Part shown: positions 16,553 to 25,977 of the stretch, piece after piece | Position numbering within the stretch: the first letter of the stretch is position 1 | Layout: each line of letters begins with the position of its first letter | NCBI RefSeq assembly: GCF_003260125.1 | Contig: NZ_QHKO01000003.1 | Location: 124,001-188,000, forward strand | DNA length: 64,000 bases | Direction: 5' to 3' | DNA from: Lujinxingia litoralis | GTDB taxonomy: Bacteria; Myxococcota_A; Bradymonadia; Bradymonadales; Bradymonadaceae | Translations under genes and position numbers: made by a program | The notes under the pieces: model-generated | Told to the model about the DNA's origin: nothing | What the model saw: the letters and a program-made list of their open reading frames with translations, nothing else | Databases searched by the model: none

Positions 16553-19500
16553 CTAAAAGACCATCAGGAGTTCGTTGAGTGCGATGCCTTGCCAGTCGCC
16601 GCCGAGGTCGGAGTACGAGAAGTTGTCGGCGCTGAGGCCCTCTTGCTTAATGCCGTAGACCACCAGGAAGTAGGTGCCGCCGGGGTAGGGCACGGGCCGC
16701 TCGTCGGCGGGCAGGTGCGAGAAGTCGGGAAACTCCGGGAAGCGAAACCCGGTGGCGTCCCCCGGCAAGAAGGCCTCCCAGACCACCCGCCGCTGGAAAT
16801 CTTCCAGAAAGACGTATTGCAGATCGGGGAGAGTGCTGCCGACGTGACTCCATTGCACGATGCCGTTGATCGGGCGGCTGCCCTGGCGCGGGGTTATGAA
16901 GGATACCGGGGCCGGGAGCGCATCGATGTCATGGATGCGATCAAGACGAGTGATGTCGTGGAGGTAGGCCTCGGACAGGGGCAGCGCGCCATTATTATCG
17001 ACCCGGGCGCTGACGCTGTAGGAGGCGTCCTGCAATTCGCCGCGGAGGCGGGCCAGGCGGTCGGCCACGATGAGATGGTCTTCGGAGACGAAGGAGCGCA
17101 TCGGGCCGAAGACGCCGTCGAAGCCCAGGTCCAGGTACACGTTGACCCGGTGTTTGGAGGGGCCGGGCTCAAACTGAGGCGGAGCGGTGAATTTGAAGTG
17201 GGTCGAGGCGGTGAGCGGGATGTTGAGCTCGATGTCCACCTCGTAGCGCTGGGCGTCGGAGGCAAAGAGGTAGCGGGCCAGGCCCATGCGTAGCGGGCGA
17301 AACTCCTGGGTGCGGGTGTTGTAGAGGCCGCCCATGGCCACGAGCGCCAGGTCGCCCACCCGGGTGTTGATGCTGTAGGTGCCCTCGCCAAAGACCACAT
17401 TGTTGCCTCCGGGCTCCGGGATTCGCGCGTGCATGGAGGGGCGCGTGGAGAAAACCTGGGCCATCAGGATCTCGTCGGGGCCGGGGATGCCGACCTTGTC
17501 GAGCCCGAGGACCTCACCGGTGAAGACCGCGCCGGGCGGCGGGGGAGGAAGCTGGCCCTCGCCATCGGAGGAGGGGGGATGCAGGAAGAGGGTGATGTTT
17601 TCGGCGTCGATATGTTGCGCGGTCACGCTGGAGTGGCCGGCGGCGGTGGCGGTGATGGTCTGTTCGCCAAACACATCGGGGCCGGAGAGGGTGATCATGC
17701 CGGCGGCGTTGGTGTGACCGGAGTAGGGGGTATTGGCGTTGGTCGAGAGCATGACGAAGGCGTTTTCGACCGGTCCGCCGTTGTGGGTGAACACCGTGAC
17801 GTTGACCGCCCCGTCTATCGGGTTGCCCCAGGCGCCGCCGAAGCGGGCCCCGGGGTTGAAGTAGGTGAAGGGTTCGGGGGCGCGGGCCTGCTGGGAGTCA
17901 CGGGTGGCCCGGACCTCGACCTCCCCGGTGGCGCCGGGCGGGGTGGTAAGGGCCAGGGTGTGGGCGTCGAGCTGCGCGAGGACCTCGGCGGGCTGGCCGC
18001 CGAAGGTGATCTCGGTCTCGGGGCTCAGGCCCTGGCCGCGGACCACCACGTAGGTTCCGCCGGCGATGGCGCCACGGGTGGGGGACATCCCCCAGAGCTC
18101 CAGGTCCTGGGTGAAGGTGAAGGCATCGATAAGGGTGGCGCGGGTCTCGGCGCGGCGCACCTCCACGGTGGTCGGCCCGGGAGCGCCGGGGCCGACGCTG
18201 ACCTCGATGGTGGTGTCGTCGAGGACGCTAAAATTCTGGAGCAGGCCGCCGAAGGTGACCTCGCTGACATCGGTGAAGCCCTGGCCGCGAAGGGTGACCA
18301 GCGTGCCGCCTTCGCTCGGCCCGGAGGTGGGAGCGAGTGTGTCGAGGCTCAGCGGAGGGTGGTAGGTGAAGGCGTCGGTCAGTGTGAGGTCAGGCTGGCC
18401 GTCGGCGGTGATATGAAGGGAGACGACACCCGGAGCGCCGGGGGGGGAGAGCACGCGCACCAGCCCCGGTTGTTGTTCCACGAGGGTGGCGGGAGCCGTG
18501 CCGAAGCGTACCTCCAGGGTGGCGGCGTCAAGTCCGCCGCCAAAGAGCGTTACTTCCTCGCCGCCGGCGCTGCTCCCGAAGCTCGGGCGCAGGGCGTCGA
18601 GTGACCAGGCCGGCGAGGTGCCCACATAGCGAAACCCCTGGCTCAAGAAGGCGCCGTCGTCGTTGAGTTCAAGACGCACATCGACCGGGCCCTCGGAGCC
18701 GGCGGGTGTGCGCAGGGTGGCGCTGCGGCCATCGGGGGCCACCGCTTCGATCGTGGCCGCCGTCGTGCCAAAGAAGACCTGCATCTGTGGCGCAAAGCCC
18801 TGGCCGAAGATCGTGACCAGCTCACCGCCACCTTCGGCGCCGTACTCCGGAAAGACGTGCGTCAGATCGAGGGCCGCGACATAGGTCAGCGCATCGTTGG
18901 CGAGCAGGGTGGCATCGGGATTGGTCAGCCGAAGGTCGGCCGGACCCACCGCGCCCGGGGGGGCGACGACGCGCAGCAGCTCGGCGTTGATGAAGGTGTG
19001 GCGCAGCGCGCTCTGCCCGCCAATGCTGGCGCGGGTCTCGGCGGTGAACCCTCGACCCCGCACGTTGATCTCCATGCCCCCGCTGGTCGGCAGTTGCGCC
19101 GGGGAGGCCGAGGTAAAGTGCAGCGCTTCGAAGTAGGTAAAGCCATTGACCAGCGCTTCTTCTCCCAGGGTGGGGTGGACGACGCGCACCGTGGCCGGGC
19201 CCACCGCATCGGCGGCGGGTGTGGTTCCGACCAGGGTGTCTTCGATCAGATCGACGTCGAGTTCTTCGATGCCGATGAAGACCCGGGTCTCGGCGTCAAA
19301 GCCCTCGCCCCGGAGCACAAAGGGCGTGTTCCCTTCCAGCGGACCGCGGGGCGGAGAGATGGTGTCGAGGCGAAGTTCAACCGGCTCGGCATCGACGTCG
19401 GGCGTGTCGGGCTGGGGCGTGGTGTCGGCGTCGGGGAGGTGGGTGTCGCCGGCATCATCAGGCACCTCCGTGTCACCGGTGTCGAGGTCGACGTCGGGTA

Positions 19501-19693
19501 CCGGGCCGCTATCGCCCGGGTCGGTATCACCGGTATCACCGGTATCGCCAGCGTCGGTGAGGCCGAGGTCGGGCAGATCGGTGTCTCCCGGCTCAACGAC
19601 GACGTCTTCGCCGCAGCCCGCCAGCATCGCGACCAGCAAGAGGAGCAGAACAAGGGGGAAACACAGGTCGTGGAAAGAGCGACGATGGCGCAT
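16553..19693 (-). CDS. IPT/TIG-repeat lipoprotein, paralogue 2
   Basis: A 1046-residue lipoprotein with a textbook lipobox (LLLLLVAMLAGC). The strongly acidic linker is built of short Asp-Thr-Gly repeats (GDTGDTGDTDPGD). Six IPT/TIG domains (for example LDTLAPTSGPSEGGTLVTL) are followed by a carboxypeptidase-regulatory-like domain and the same type of C-terminal region as paralogue 1; both end in a FSYxD motif near the C-terminus. The order of parts is identical to the gene at 13346, so the pair arose by tandem duplication followed by strong divergence. ATG 19693 is used because it gives the lipobox signal; the open frame upstream is not coding. It is transcribed first, from the promoter at 19769-19797, and may be co-transcribed with paralogue 1 (99-bp gap). 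Confidence 0.9.
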   Translation of the reverse strand: MRHRRSFHDLCFPLVLLLLLVAMLAGCGEDVVVEPGDTDLPDLGLTDAGDTGDTGDTDPGDSGPVPDVDLDTGDTEVPDDAGDTHLPDADTTPQPDTPDVDAEPVELRLDTISPPRGPLEGNTPFVLRGEGFDAETRVFIGIEELDVDLIEDTLVGTTPAADAVGPATVRVVHPTLGEEALVNGFTYFEALHFTSASPAQLPTSGGMEINVRGRGFTAETRASIGGQSALRHTFINAELLRVVAPPGAVGPADLRLTNPDATLLANDALTYVAALDLTHVFPEYGAEGGGELVTIFGQGFAPQMQVFFGTTAATIEAVAPDGRSATLRTPAGSEGPVDVRLELNDDGAFLSQGFRYVGTSPAWSLDALRPSFGSSAGGEEVTLFGGGLDAATLEVRFGTAPATLVEQQPGLVRVLSPPGAPGVVSLHITADGQPDLTLTDAFTYHPPLSLDTLAPTSGPSEGGTLVTLRGQGFTDVSEVTFGGLLQNFSVLDDTTIEVSVGPGAPGPTTVEVRRAETRATLIDAFTFTQDLELWGMSPTRGAIAGGTYVVVRGQGLSPETEITFGGQPAEVLAQLDAHTLALTTPPGATGEVEVRATRDSQQARAPEPFTYFNPGARFGGAWGNPIDGAVNVTVFTHNGGPVENAFVMLSTNANTPYSGHTNAAGMITLSGPDVFGEQTITATAAGHSSVTAQHIDAENITLFLHPPSSDGEGQLPPPPPGAVFTGEVLGLDKVGIPGPDEILMAQVFSTRPSMHARIPEPGGNNVVFGEGTYSINTRVGDLALVAMGGLYNTRTQEFRPLRMGLARYLFASDAQRYEVDIELNIPLTASTHFKFTAPPQFEPGPSKHRVNVYLDLGFDGVFGPMRSFVSEDHLIVADRLARLRGELQDASYSVSARVDNNGALPLSEAYLHDITRLDRIHDIDALPAPVSFITPRQGSRPINGIVQWSHVGSTLPDLQYVFLEDFQRRVVWEAFLPGDATGFRFPEFPDFSHLPADERPVPYPGGTYFLVVYGIKQEGLSADNFSYSDLGGDWQGIALNELLMVF

Positions 19694-19768
19694 GAGCTTG
19701 CAACCTTTTGAGTGCCGGGCCTGAGTCTTGCACAGCCTTGCCGGCGGCCGGGTGATAGAAGCTGTCGG

Positions 19769-19797
19769 AGTATAGGTGTCGGCCCCCTGGAGTTCAA
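19769..19797 (-). promoter_or_regulatory. Sigma70-type promoter of TIG lipoprotein paralogue 2
   Basis: On the minus strand, TTGAAC (19792-19797) and TATACT (19769-19774) are spaced by exactly 17 bp. This is the best sigma70 match in the window. It would give a leader of about 70 nt. Confidence 0.6.
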
Positions 19798-19907
19798 ACC
19801 GCTGACTCAGTGCGTCAAAGGCCGCGATCGACAAGGTTGAGGACCTCTGGCATTTTGTGCGCGCGAAGTACCCCAGGGCTGATAACCGTATGTGTTTGAG
19901 GCAAGTG

Positions 19908-21455
19908 ATGAGCCAGGACAATAAGCGGTCAAGGCGTGTGAACGTGACGCTGATGTACGACACCGGTGCGCGCCCCGATGATGCGTGGGCGAGCGGGCGG
20001 TGGATCGTGCCGGCGGCGCTCTCCGGAGCGCTGGTCGTGGCGCTCTTCACGGTCAGCGAGTGGCTCGCGCCTACGGTGCCCCTGGCGGCGTACCTGCTGC
20101 TGGTGGCGGCCCCGGTGCTGGTCGTGGCCGCGGCTCAGCAGCGCGTGCGGCGGCTCCGCGAGTTGGCGCCGGTGGCGCTGGTGGTGCTGAGCTTTGCGCT
20201 GCCCTTTGTGGCGTGGAACGCCGGGCCCTACCGGATGGTGATGATGGGCTTTTCGGGGGACTTTCTGGGCGTCGACGCGCTGGTGCGCGGCGTCTCGGAG
20301 CGCTCGGAGTCGGTGGCTTCCATGGCCTGCGATTTCTTGATGGATGCCTCAAATACCGTGGTCGAAGATCGGCTCCAACCAGTGCTGGCGCTGCGGCCCG
20401 GGGTCGCGACCCGTTGTCTGGAGCGGGCCGAGGAGCGCCAGCCGCAGCGCGTGATTGGCCTGGGGCGATACCTCCACCGGGAATGGTCGCAGGGGTGGGC
20501 CAGCCCGGAGACGATCAGCGTCGAGATCAGCTGCGAGGCCGCCGACGCCTTTGAGGCAGTGTCGCGCCTAAGCCACTCGCCAGCCGCCCCGGAACTTTTG
20601 GGATGTGCGCTGGGCAGCGCCGAAGAAGCTGTTGCCGGCTGCTGCGCCCGAGCGCTCAGCGCCCCGGAGTTGGCAGCGGCGCGTGTGGAGGTCTCAAACG
20701 GGGTGCATCCAGATGTCGCCGAGGCGCTCTTTGAGCGACTGGTCGAGGTGGTGGATTTGCCGGCCGCCCGATTGATGGCGCCGGGAGCGTTTAGCGAGGA
20801 CTTGAGCTGGGAGGCCGCCGATCTTTTCCACTGGACCACCCGGCTGGGCTGCGACCTGGTGCAGACCCATCGCCGCCCGGATGCGATTGCAACCATGCTC
20901 TCGACCAGCGTGCAGACACAATGCGGGCTGGAGATTGAGAGCCCCCTCTACTCCTATGCGGCTGTCGCCATGATCGAGCGCACCTGTCAGGGCGCGGCGC
21001 GCAGCGCTGAAGGAGGCCGCGTCGATGTGGTGCCCTGGTGCGAGGCTGCCCGGGAGTCCGTGCGTCAGTCGGTGATCGACAACGCGATGTTCGCGGTCAA
21101 TAAGGCGCGTACCGCCTACCTGACCCGTGGGCTGGAGGGCGCGATTGTGCAGGGGAATGCTCAGGAGAAGGCGCGGTCGCGCCGACAGGGCCCGCTGACG
21201 GTCGACGAACTTTATGAGCCCTCCCCCGACGTCGGTGCGATGGTGGTGGGCCAGCGCGTAGGTAAGCCCGACTGGGCCTTGATGAGCCCCGAAGAAGAGC
21301 GCCAGTACCACGAACTGGAGAAGGCCGCCCCCCGGAGTCGGCGCGCGCTCTCCCGCGACCTGGAAGGGATGCGGGAACTTGGCGGTGGCTCCTCGAAGGG
21401 GAGTCGTCAGGCGCTGCGCAGCCTGGAGCGTCTGCAGCAGGAGCGACCGCGCTAG
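19908..21455 (+). CDS. Membrane protein of unknown function, next to Tad-like genes
   Basis: A 515-residue protein I do not recognise. Residues 31-76 contain two hydrophobic segments and 86-103 a third. The remaining 400 residues are soluble and helix-rich, with many regularly spaced cysteines (ACDFL, ISCEAADAF, LGCALGS, GCCARAL, LGCDLV, TQCGL), which would suit disulfides in an exported domain. The C-terminal 100 residues are charged (EEERQYHELEKAAP). ATG 19908 has GAGG 6 bp upstream; the in-frame codon at 19857 lacks a site. It points the same way as three Tad-type genes that follow after 188 bp, so a role in the same envelope structure is possible but unproven. Confidence 0.75.
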   Translation: MSQDNKRSRRVNVTLMYDTGARPDDAWASGRWIVPAALSGALVVALFTVSEWLAPTVPLAAYLLLVAAPVLVVAAAQQRVRRLRELAPVALVVLSFALPFVAWNAGPYRMVMMGFSGDFLGVDALVRGVSERSESVASMACDFLMDASNTVVEDRLQPVLALRPGVATRCLERAEERQPQRVIGLGRYLHREWSQGWASPETISVEISCEAADAFEAVSRLSHSPAAPELLGCALGSAEEAVAGCCARALSAPELAAARVEVSNGVHPDVAEALFERLVEVVDLPAARLMAPGAFSEDLSWEAADLFHWTTRLGCDLVQTHRRPDAIATMLSTSVQTQCGLEIESPLYSYAAVAMIERTCQGAARSAEGGRVDVVPWCEAARESVRQSVIDNAMFAVNKARTAYLTRGLEGAIVQGNAQEKARSRRQGPLTVDELYEPSPDVGAMVVGQRVGKPDWALMSPEEERQYHELEKAAPRSRRALSRDLEGMRELGGGSSKGSRQALRSLERLQQERPR

Positions 21456-21517
21456 AGATGTGGTCTGGTGTCTGGTCGGGTGTGTCAGTGTGGCACAGTG
21501 TAGGACAGGCGAAGCTT

Positions 21518-21523
21518 TACAAT
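21518..21523 (+). promoter_or_regulatory. Possible -10 element for the Tad-like operon
   Basis: TACAAT (five of six matches) lies 120 bp before the TadE-like start. The -35 region is not convincing. The surrounding 188-bp gap is AT-richer than the genes and contains TGTCAGTGTGGCACAGTG, a loose repeat of TGTCAG/CAGTG halves. Confidence 0.3.
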
Positions 21524-21643
21524 CCCTTAAATGATTCACCCTTTCGGGTTGGCCCCGTCTTTGCAATGCTCCCTGGAGCAGGAGGCAGCCCGCCGGGGTG
21601 CCCCGGTGATGATGGTCGGCAATGTGTCTCGATTGAGGTGGAG

Positions 21644-22636
21644 ATGAGTGTCCAAGAGCAACCCCGAGCAGAGGCGACGCGCCCCGGTGGGGTAGAGCGG
21701 GCGGTGCGCTTTGCCGGGCATCTGACCGCCGCGCTGCTGATCGCCGTACTGGGCTCGGTGGTGGTGCTGGGGCCAGGGCACCTGCGGGCGCTGCTGGAAC
21801 TGGAGCTCGCCGGGCGCGGGGCGGAGGTCGCGCCACACGTCCTGCTGCATCTGGGGCTCTCGGCGGTGGTCTGGGCCCTGGTGGTGGTGATTGCCCGGGC
21901 GCTGCGAGGGGCGTTGGCGAGCGGTCGCCGGCCGCGTCTGGTGCGCGCTCGGGGAGCGGTGGTCACGGAGACCTTGATTGTGATGCCGGTTTTGTTGCTG
22001 CTGGTTTTTGGGCTGGCGCAGCTGGCCGTGGTGAACATCGCGGGGATGCTGGCGAACTACGCGGCGATTCAGGCCGGTCGCGCCGTCTGGGTATGGCAGC
22101 CAGAGACCCAGCCCCTTAACGATCAGAGCGCTCGCCGCGGAGTGAGTGAGGCTATGGTCATCGAGCACGCGCGCGCTCAGGCCGCCGCGGCCCTGGCTCC
22201 GGTGGCGCCAGGCGACCATCAGCTCTCCGGCGACCTCGGCTCAGGAGCGCTGACCCGGATGCGCGGGATGATGATGGCCAGTCAGGTCGACAACCCACCC
22301 AATGATTCCGGCCGGATGGTGGAGAACGTGAGCATGGACTCGGCCACCAACGAAGATGCCGCCTTCTGGCGAGCGCTGGATGGATCGAGTTTTCCGGAAC
22401 GCACCGCGCGCAAAATCAGCTTTGCCTACCTGGCCACCGACGTGGAGATCGTCTCCCGGGGGGAGGAGGTCGGGGCGCGGCTGACCTATCGGCACTACGT
22501 GGCGTTCCCCCTGGTCGGCTCGATCTTTGGTGATTCCACTACGGTGGGCGGTCGTCAGGGGTACTACTCCGAGATTTCCCGCGAATTCATTCTCCCCGCT
22601 CAGGTGCAGCCCAATGCTGAAACGCCCGAACTCTAA
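21644..22636 (+). CDS. TadE-like pseudopilin-type membrane protein 1
   Basis: A 330-residue protein with a TadE-like segment beginning RARGAVVTETLIVMPVLLLL (residues about 105-125) and continuing to an AIQAGRAVWVW stretch. This is the prepilin-like RGA-E-hydrophobic pattern of Flp/Tad minor pilins. Unusually, two extra hydrophobic segments (about 30-50 and 62-85) precede it. The C-terminal 190 residues are predicted to lie outside the membrane. ATG 21644 is preceded by GAGG at about 21635; the frame upstream is open but has no signal. The next gene starts 25 bp after the stop, so they form an operon. Confidence 0.82.
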   Translation: MSVQEQPRAEATRPGGVERAVRFAGHLTAALLIAVLGSVVVLGPGHLRALLELELAGRGAEVAPHVLLHLGLSAVVWALVVVIARALRGALASGRRPRLVRARGAVVTETLIVMPVLLLLVFGLAQLAVVNIAGMLANYAAIQAGRAVWVWQPETQPLNDQSARRGVSEAMVIEHARAQAAAALAPVAPGDHQLSGDLGSGALTRMRGMMMASQVDNPPNDSGRMVENVSMDSATNEDAAFWRALDGSSFPERTARKISFAYLATDVEIVSRGEEVGARLTYRHYVAFPLVGSIFGDSTTVGGRQGYYSEISREFILPAQVQPNAETPEL

Positions 22637-22661
22637 AGAAGCGACCAGGGGGGCGCCTTGG

Positions 22662-23987
22662 ATGAGGCGCCCGGCAGCGTTGCATGCTGAGGAGAGAGGA
22701 GCGGTGTTGCTGCTCTGCCTGGCGGCGGTGTTGATCCTGATGCTCATGGCCTGGGTGGTGATGGATGCCGGCCAGGTGACGCGCGATAAAATCGAGGCTC
22801 AGACCAGCGCGGATGTCGCGGCCTACAGTCAGGCCTCGGTCAAGGCGCGGGCGATGAATATGCTGGCCTTCTCCAACATCGCCAAGCGCTCCATCGTAGG
22901 CGTGCACGCGATCTACGAGAGTATGTTTGCCTCGTACGGCATCTGGGTGATGGCGCGCTACGCCGAGTGCCAGGCCCAGCTCCCCTCCTGCGATATGGAG
23001 GTGCTGGCCGAAAACCTGGAGATCTACTGGTCGGAGGCCGACAACGACTACGGGGCCTATGGAGATAATGCCGATTACTACCGCGCGGATATGCGGGCGT
23101 TGGATAACTACCAGCGCTACATCAGCGATATGGCGCCCTGGTGGGGATGGACCGAAGCCGTGGTGCGGGCGCAGCGCAACGGGGCGACGATGGCCTCGAG
23201 CTTTCCGGTCCCTCAGGGTACTCCGGTTGGGGGGATTGAGGGGCTGCCTCAGCAGGTGATCAACGCCTCGGGGCGGCAGGTGCCCTTTAACTTCCTGTCG
23301 ACGGTGGACAGGCTCCCGGCTCGCCCGGGCGACTTCTGGGCGCATATGGTGGATGAGGGGATGTACGGACGCGAGACCTGGAAATGGGAGCATCGCCTCA
23401 ACACTGACCGCCACCGCGACCGCTCGGAGGGCGGTGCGGCGTCGGCGGTCGTGCTGCAGCGCGGTGCGACCACCCTCTTTAGCTACGGACTCTCCCGGAG
23501 CGAAGAGGATATCGGGGAGTTCGGACGCCCCTGGCGCCTGGTCTACGATGGCAATGAGGCGCACTGGCTGCGCGATACCTCCAATATCACGCTGACCTAC
23601 CACGCCGACGCGAGCTATTACGACGCGAAGCGCCGCAAGTACTCGGTGCCGGCCGACGATTATCACTACGACGATTCAATGCGCTCCTATCGCCCCGAGG
23701 GTTACTGGGGGATGGCGCGCGCGGAGATCTCGTTTCAGGGGGAAGGGGCTCCCACGATGTGGGAGTCGGCCTGGACGGCGCGGATGCGTCCGGTGGTGCT
23801 GCCCCGCGAGTTTGAGGAGGTGGGGTACGACTTTAACGCGCTCTACCACTCCAGCATGTTGCACCTGAGCGCGAGCTCGCGGATGCAGGGCGGCGGTGGA
23901 GGCAGCGAGTTCTTTGAGGACCTGGTCTACATGGAGAAAGTCAGTCGTGGCATGGGGCAGAGCACAATCGACGGGGTGAGCCGATGA
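22662..23987 (+). CDS. TadG-like Flp pilus-assembly protein
   Basis: A 441-residue protein with the N-terminal pattern of TadE/G-like proteins. ERGAVLLLCLAAVLILML forms one membrane anchor, followed by DAGQVTRDKIEAQTSADVAA, the stretch conserved in the Tad domain. The long C-terminal part is rich in Tyr, Trp and Met and predicted to be periplasmic. ATG 22662 has AGGGGGG 8-9 bp upstream; ATG 22614 is also in frame but would overlap the previous gene. The stop overlaps the next ATG by 4 bp (ATGA). No ATPase, prepilin peptidase or secretin is present in the window, so it is part of an accessory set. Confidence 0.82.
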   Translation: MRRPAALHAEERGAVLLLCLAAVLILMLMAWVVMDAGQVTRDKIEAQTSADVAAYSQASVKARAMNMLAFSNIAKRSIVGVHAIYESMFASYGIWVMARYAECQAQLPSCDMEVLAENLEIYWSEADNDYGAYGDNADYYRADMRALDNYQRYISDMAPWWGWTEAVVRAQRNGATMASSFPVPQGTPVGGIEGLPQQVINASGRQVPFNFLSTVDRLPARPGDFWAHMVDEGMYGRETWKWEHRLNTDRHRDRSEGGAASAVVLQRGATTLFSYGLSRSEEDIGEFGRPWRLVYDGNEAHWLRDTSNITLTYHADASYYDAKRRKYSVPADDYHYDDSMRSYRPEGYWGMARAEISFQGEGAPTMWESAWTARMRPVVLPREFEEVGYDFNALYHSSMLHLSASSRMQGGGGGSEFFEDLVYMEKVSRGMGQSTIDGVSR

Positions 23988-24853
23988 GGATGGGACTGCG
24001 CGCGATGCTGCTCCGCCGTGGCGGCGCTCTCTGGCGAGATGAGCGGGCCACGACGCTGACCGAGTTTGTGATGACGCTGCCGATTTTTATCACAATCTTC
24101 ATCGCCATCGGGCAGCTCGGCCTGGCCGGGCGCAGCTCGACGGAGGCCTGGGGGACGGCTTATCGGCAGCTCTGGTATGAGGTGGTACCGGTGACGCGGC
24201 AGATGGATGTGGCGCCCAGCGCCGGTGACCCGACGCAGGTGTACGTGCATCCCACGCCGGCCGGCGCGGATGCGCTGCAGAAAGTTAATGCGCAGCCCCC
24301 GGTCAACGATTACTCGGGGCTGGCGCCTCGGGTGCGCCTTCAGGAGACGCAGACCTACGGGGCGATGGCCGCCGGCGGAACCTTTGGAGAGTCCAACGCG
24401 CGCACCCAGCCCTCAGCCGGGCATTTCAACTTTGCGCGCACCGCCAGTCATCGAAGCGGGAGCGCCTCGGACATCGTGGGCAACAGCGGCTTTGCCCACG
24501 ATATGGTCAACGACTCGCCATCCCGGGGGAACTTCCAGTTGGGGTTGGGGCAGGGGCCTGACGGCGCGCTGGGGCATGGCCTGGGATTGCGCGCGGTGCT
24601 CGGGGCCGGCAATCGCTACGGCACGGCGGCCGCCCTGGTGGATAGCGACTTTGAGATCATGGGCTGGCAGGTCCCCATGAAGGTGTATTTCAACACCCTG
24701 GTGCCGCCCTCGCCGGTTCAGGGCGACGGGGTCGCCACGGCGATCAGCCGGTTGTCGCTGGGAGCCTACGACCCCTATGGCGAGCTGCTGGGGATCGCCG
24801 TAGAGCAGCCCCTTCCCACGCCGGGAGCGCCCTCGGTGCCCGAGCTCGACTAG
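23984..24853 (+). CDS. TadE-like pseudopilin-type membrane protein 2
   Basis: A 289-residue protein with a TadE-like anchor at about residues 20-45 (RATTLTEFVMTLPIFITIFI). The conserved Glu follows the T-x-T-E pattern typical of TadE. The rest is a predicted exported domain rich in Gly and Ala. It starts with an ATGA overlap on the TadG-like gene and is the last gene of the operon, converging on the SDR gene across a 41-bp gap. Confidence 0.8.
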   Translation: MRMGLRAMLLRRGGALWRDERATTLTEFVMTLPIFITIFIAIGQLGLAGRSSTEAWGTAYRQLWYEVVPVTRQMDVAPSAGDPTQVYVHPTPAGADALQKVNAQPPVNDYSGLAPRVRLQETQTYGAMAAGGTFGESNARTQPSAGHFNFARTASHRSGSASDIVGNSGFAHDMVNDSPSRGNFQLGLGQGPDGALGHGLGLRAVLGAGNRYGTAAALVDSDFEIMGWQVPMKVYFNTLVPPSPVQGDGVATAISRLSLGAYDPYGELLGIAVEQPLPTPGAPSVPELD

Positions 24854-24894
24854 AGTCGAGAGGTGGGCCGAGGCGCTCGCCAGTCGCCGGCGCC

Positions 24895-25977
24895 TTAGTC
24901 GCGGTCGCGTTGCGCGAACGCATCGAGGAGGGTGGGCAGATAGACGCTTAAGTGGGGGAACTCGATGCCGTGTTGAGCCAACGCTTTTTGGGCGAGGGAG
25001 GTGTCGTAGTTGGCCGGGTGGTTGAAGTAGTCGAGCGCCTCTCGGGGCACGCCGATCCAGTCTTCGAGACGCTCGTTCCCCAGGGCTTTCTGAACCCAGG
25101 ATTCCGGTACGCTGCCCGCCGGGGCTTTGCGCCCCATATGCTCCAGCGTGCGGCGGATGATCTCGCGGGCGCGCATCGGGTGAGGATCGGCCAGATGAAA
25201 GACCTGGCCCCGATGGGCGGGATCATGTCCGAGCACGGCCAGCGACTCCACCAGCACATCGATGGGGACGATGTTGACCCGGGCGTCGCCGCGCCCGACG
25301 TTGGGAATCGGCATCCATTCGGGAAGGCGCTCCAGCAGACCAAACACGTAATAGGGGCCGTCAAACTTGTCAGTGGCCCCGGTGTGGGAGTCGCCCACGG
25401 TGATGCCCGGGCGGAAAATGGTGGTGGGGATCGTGTCGGAGCGCCGTTGCACCTCGACCTCCGCCCAGAACTTTGTCTCTTCGTAGTGGTTTTTAAACCC
25501 CTGCCCGACATCGAGTTCATCTTCGCGGATGGTGCCGGTACGGTCGCCGGAGACGTAGCAGGTCGACACGTAATTAAGTCGCGCCAGGTCTTCACAGTCT
25601 TCGCAGAAGTCGAGCATCTGACGGGTGCCGCCGACGTTGACCTCAAAGGCCACGTCGCGGGGCACCGCCAGGTCGTAGATCGCCGCCAGGTGCCAGACCA
25701 CGCCCACCGTGGTGCAGAGCTCCCGGTACGCGTCCGGGCTCAAGCCGAGTCGCTCCCGGGTGATGTCGCCGGTGAGCAAGCGCACGCGCTGGGGAAGGTC
25801 GGGGATATCCCGAGAGAGCTCGGTCAGGCGACGCTGCGCTGCGGCGCGCTCACCGGGAAGCACCAGCAGATGAAACTCCGCGGTGCCCCGACCGGCCAGT
25901 TCCCGGGCGAGGTGGGAGGCCAGAAAGCCGGGAAAGCCGGTCATGAGGATGGGGAGGTCGGTCAATGCGCGGGTCAT
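24895..25977 (-). CDS. NAD(P)-dependent SDR, thioester-reductase-like
   Basis: A 360-residue extended short-chain dehydrogenase. The Rossmann motif TGFPGFLASH lies at residues 13-22; WHLAAIYDL is the NNAG-like strand; YVSTCYVSGDR and YEETKFWAE supply the catalytic Ser/Thr-Tyr-x3-Lys arrangement. The sequence resembles NAD-binding domains of thioester reductases and fatty-acyl-CoA reductases (male-sterility type), which reduce acyl thioesters to aldehydes. As a stand-alone domain its substrate is unknown. ATG 25977 is chosen because it sits just before the first beta strand; the frame upstream is open for 17 codons. It is transcribed alone from the candidate promoter at 26027-26056. Confidence 0.85.
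   Translation of the reverse strand: MTRALTDLPILMTGFPGFLASHLARELAGRGTAEFHLLVLPGERAAAQRRLTELSRDIPDLPQRVRLLTGDITRERLGLSPDAYRELCTTVGVVWHLAAIYDLAVPRDVAFEVNVGGTRQMLDFCEDCEDLARLNYVSTCYVSGDRTGTIREDELDVGQGFKNHYEETKFWAEVEVQRRSDTIPTTIFRPGITVGDSHTGATDKFDGPYYVFGLLERLPEWMPIPNVGRGDARVNIVPIDVLVESLAVLGHDPAHRGQVFHLADPHPMRAREIIRRTLEHMGRKAPAGSVPESWVQKALGNERLEDWIGVPREALDYFNHPANYDTSLAQKALAQHGIEFPHLSVYLPTLLDAFAQRDRD

Noticed and set aside
13880..17293. Long plus-strand open frames of 427 and 692 codons
   Set aside because: They lie antisense to the two TIG lipoprotein genes, have Gly/Val/Asp-rich composition from reversed GC codons, and no recognisable domain or start site.
19840..19870. Possible sigma54 promoter (TGGCAT near 19849)
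   Set aside because: The GG-to-GC spacing fits, but the -12 half lacks the TT of TTGC, so the match is not significant.
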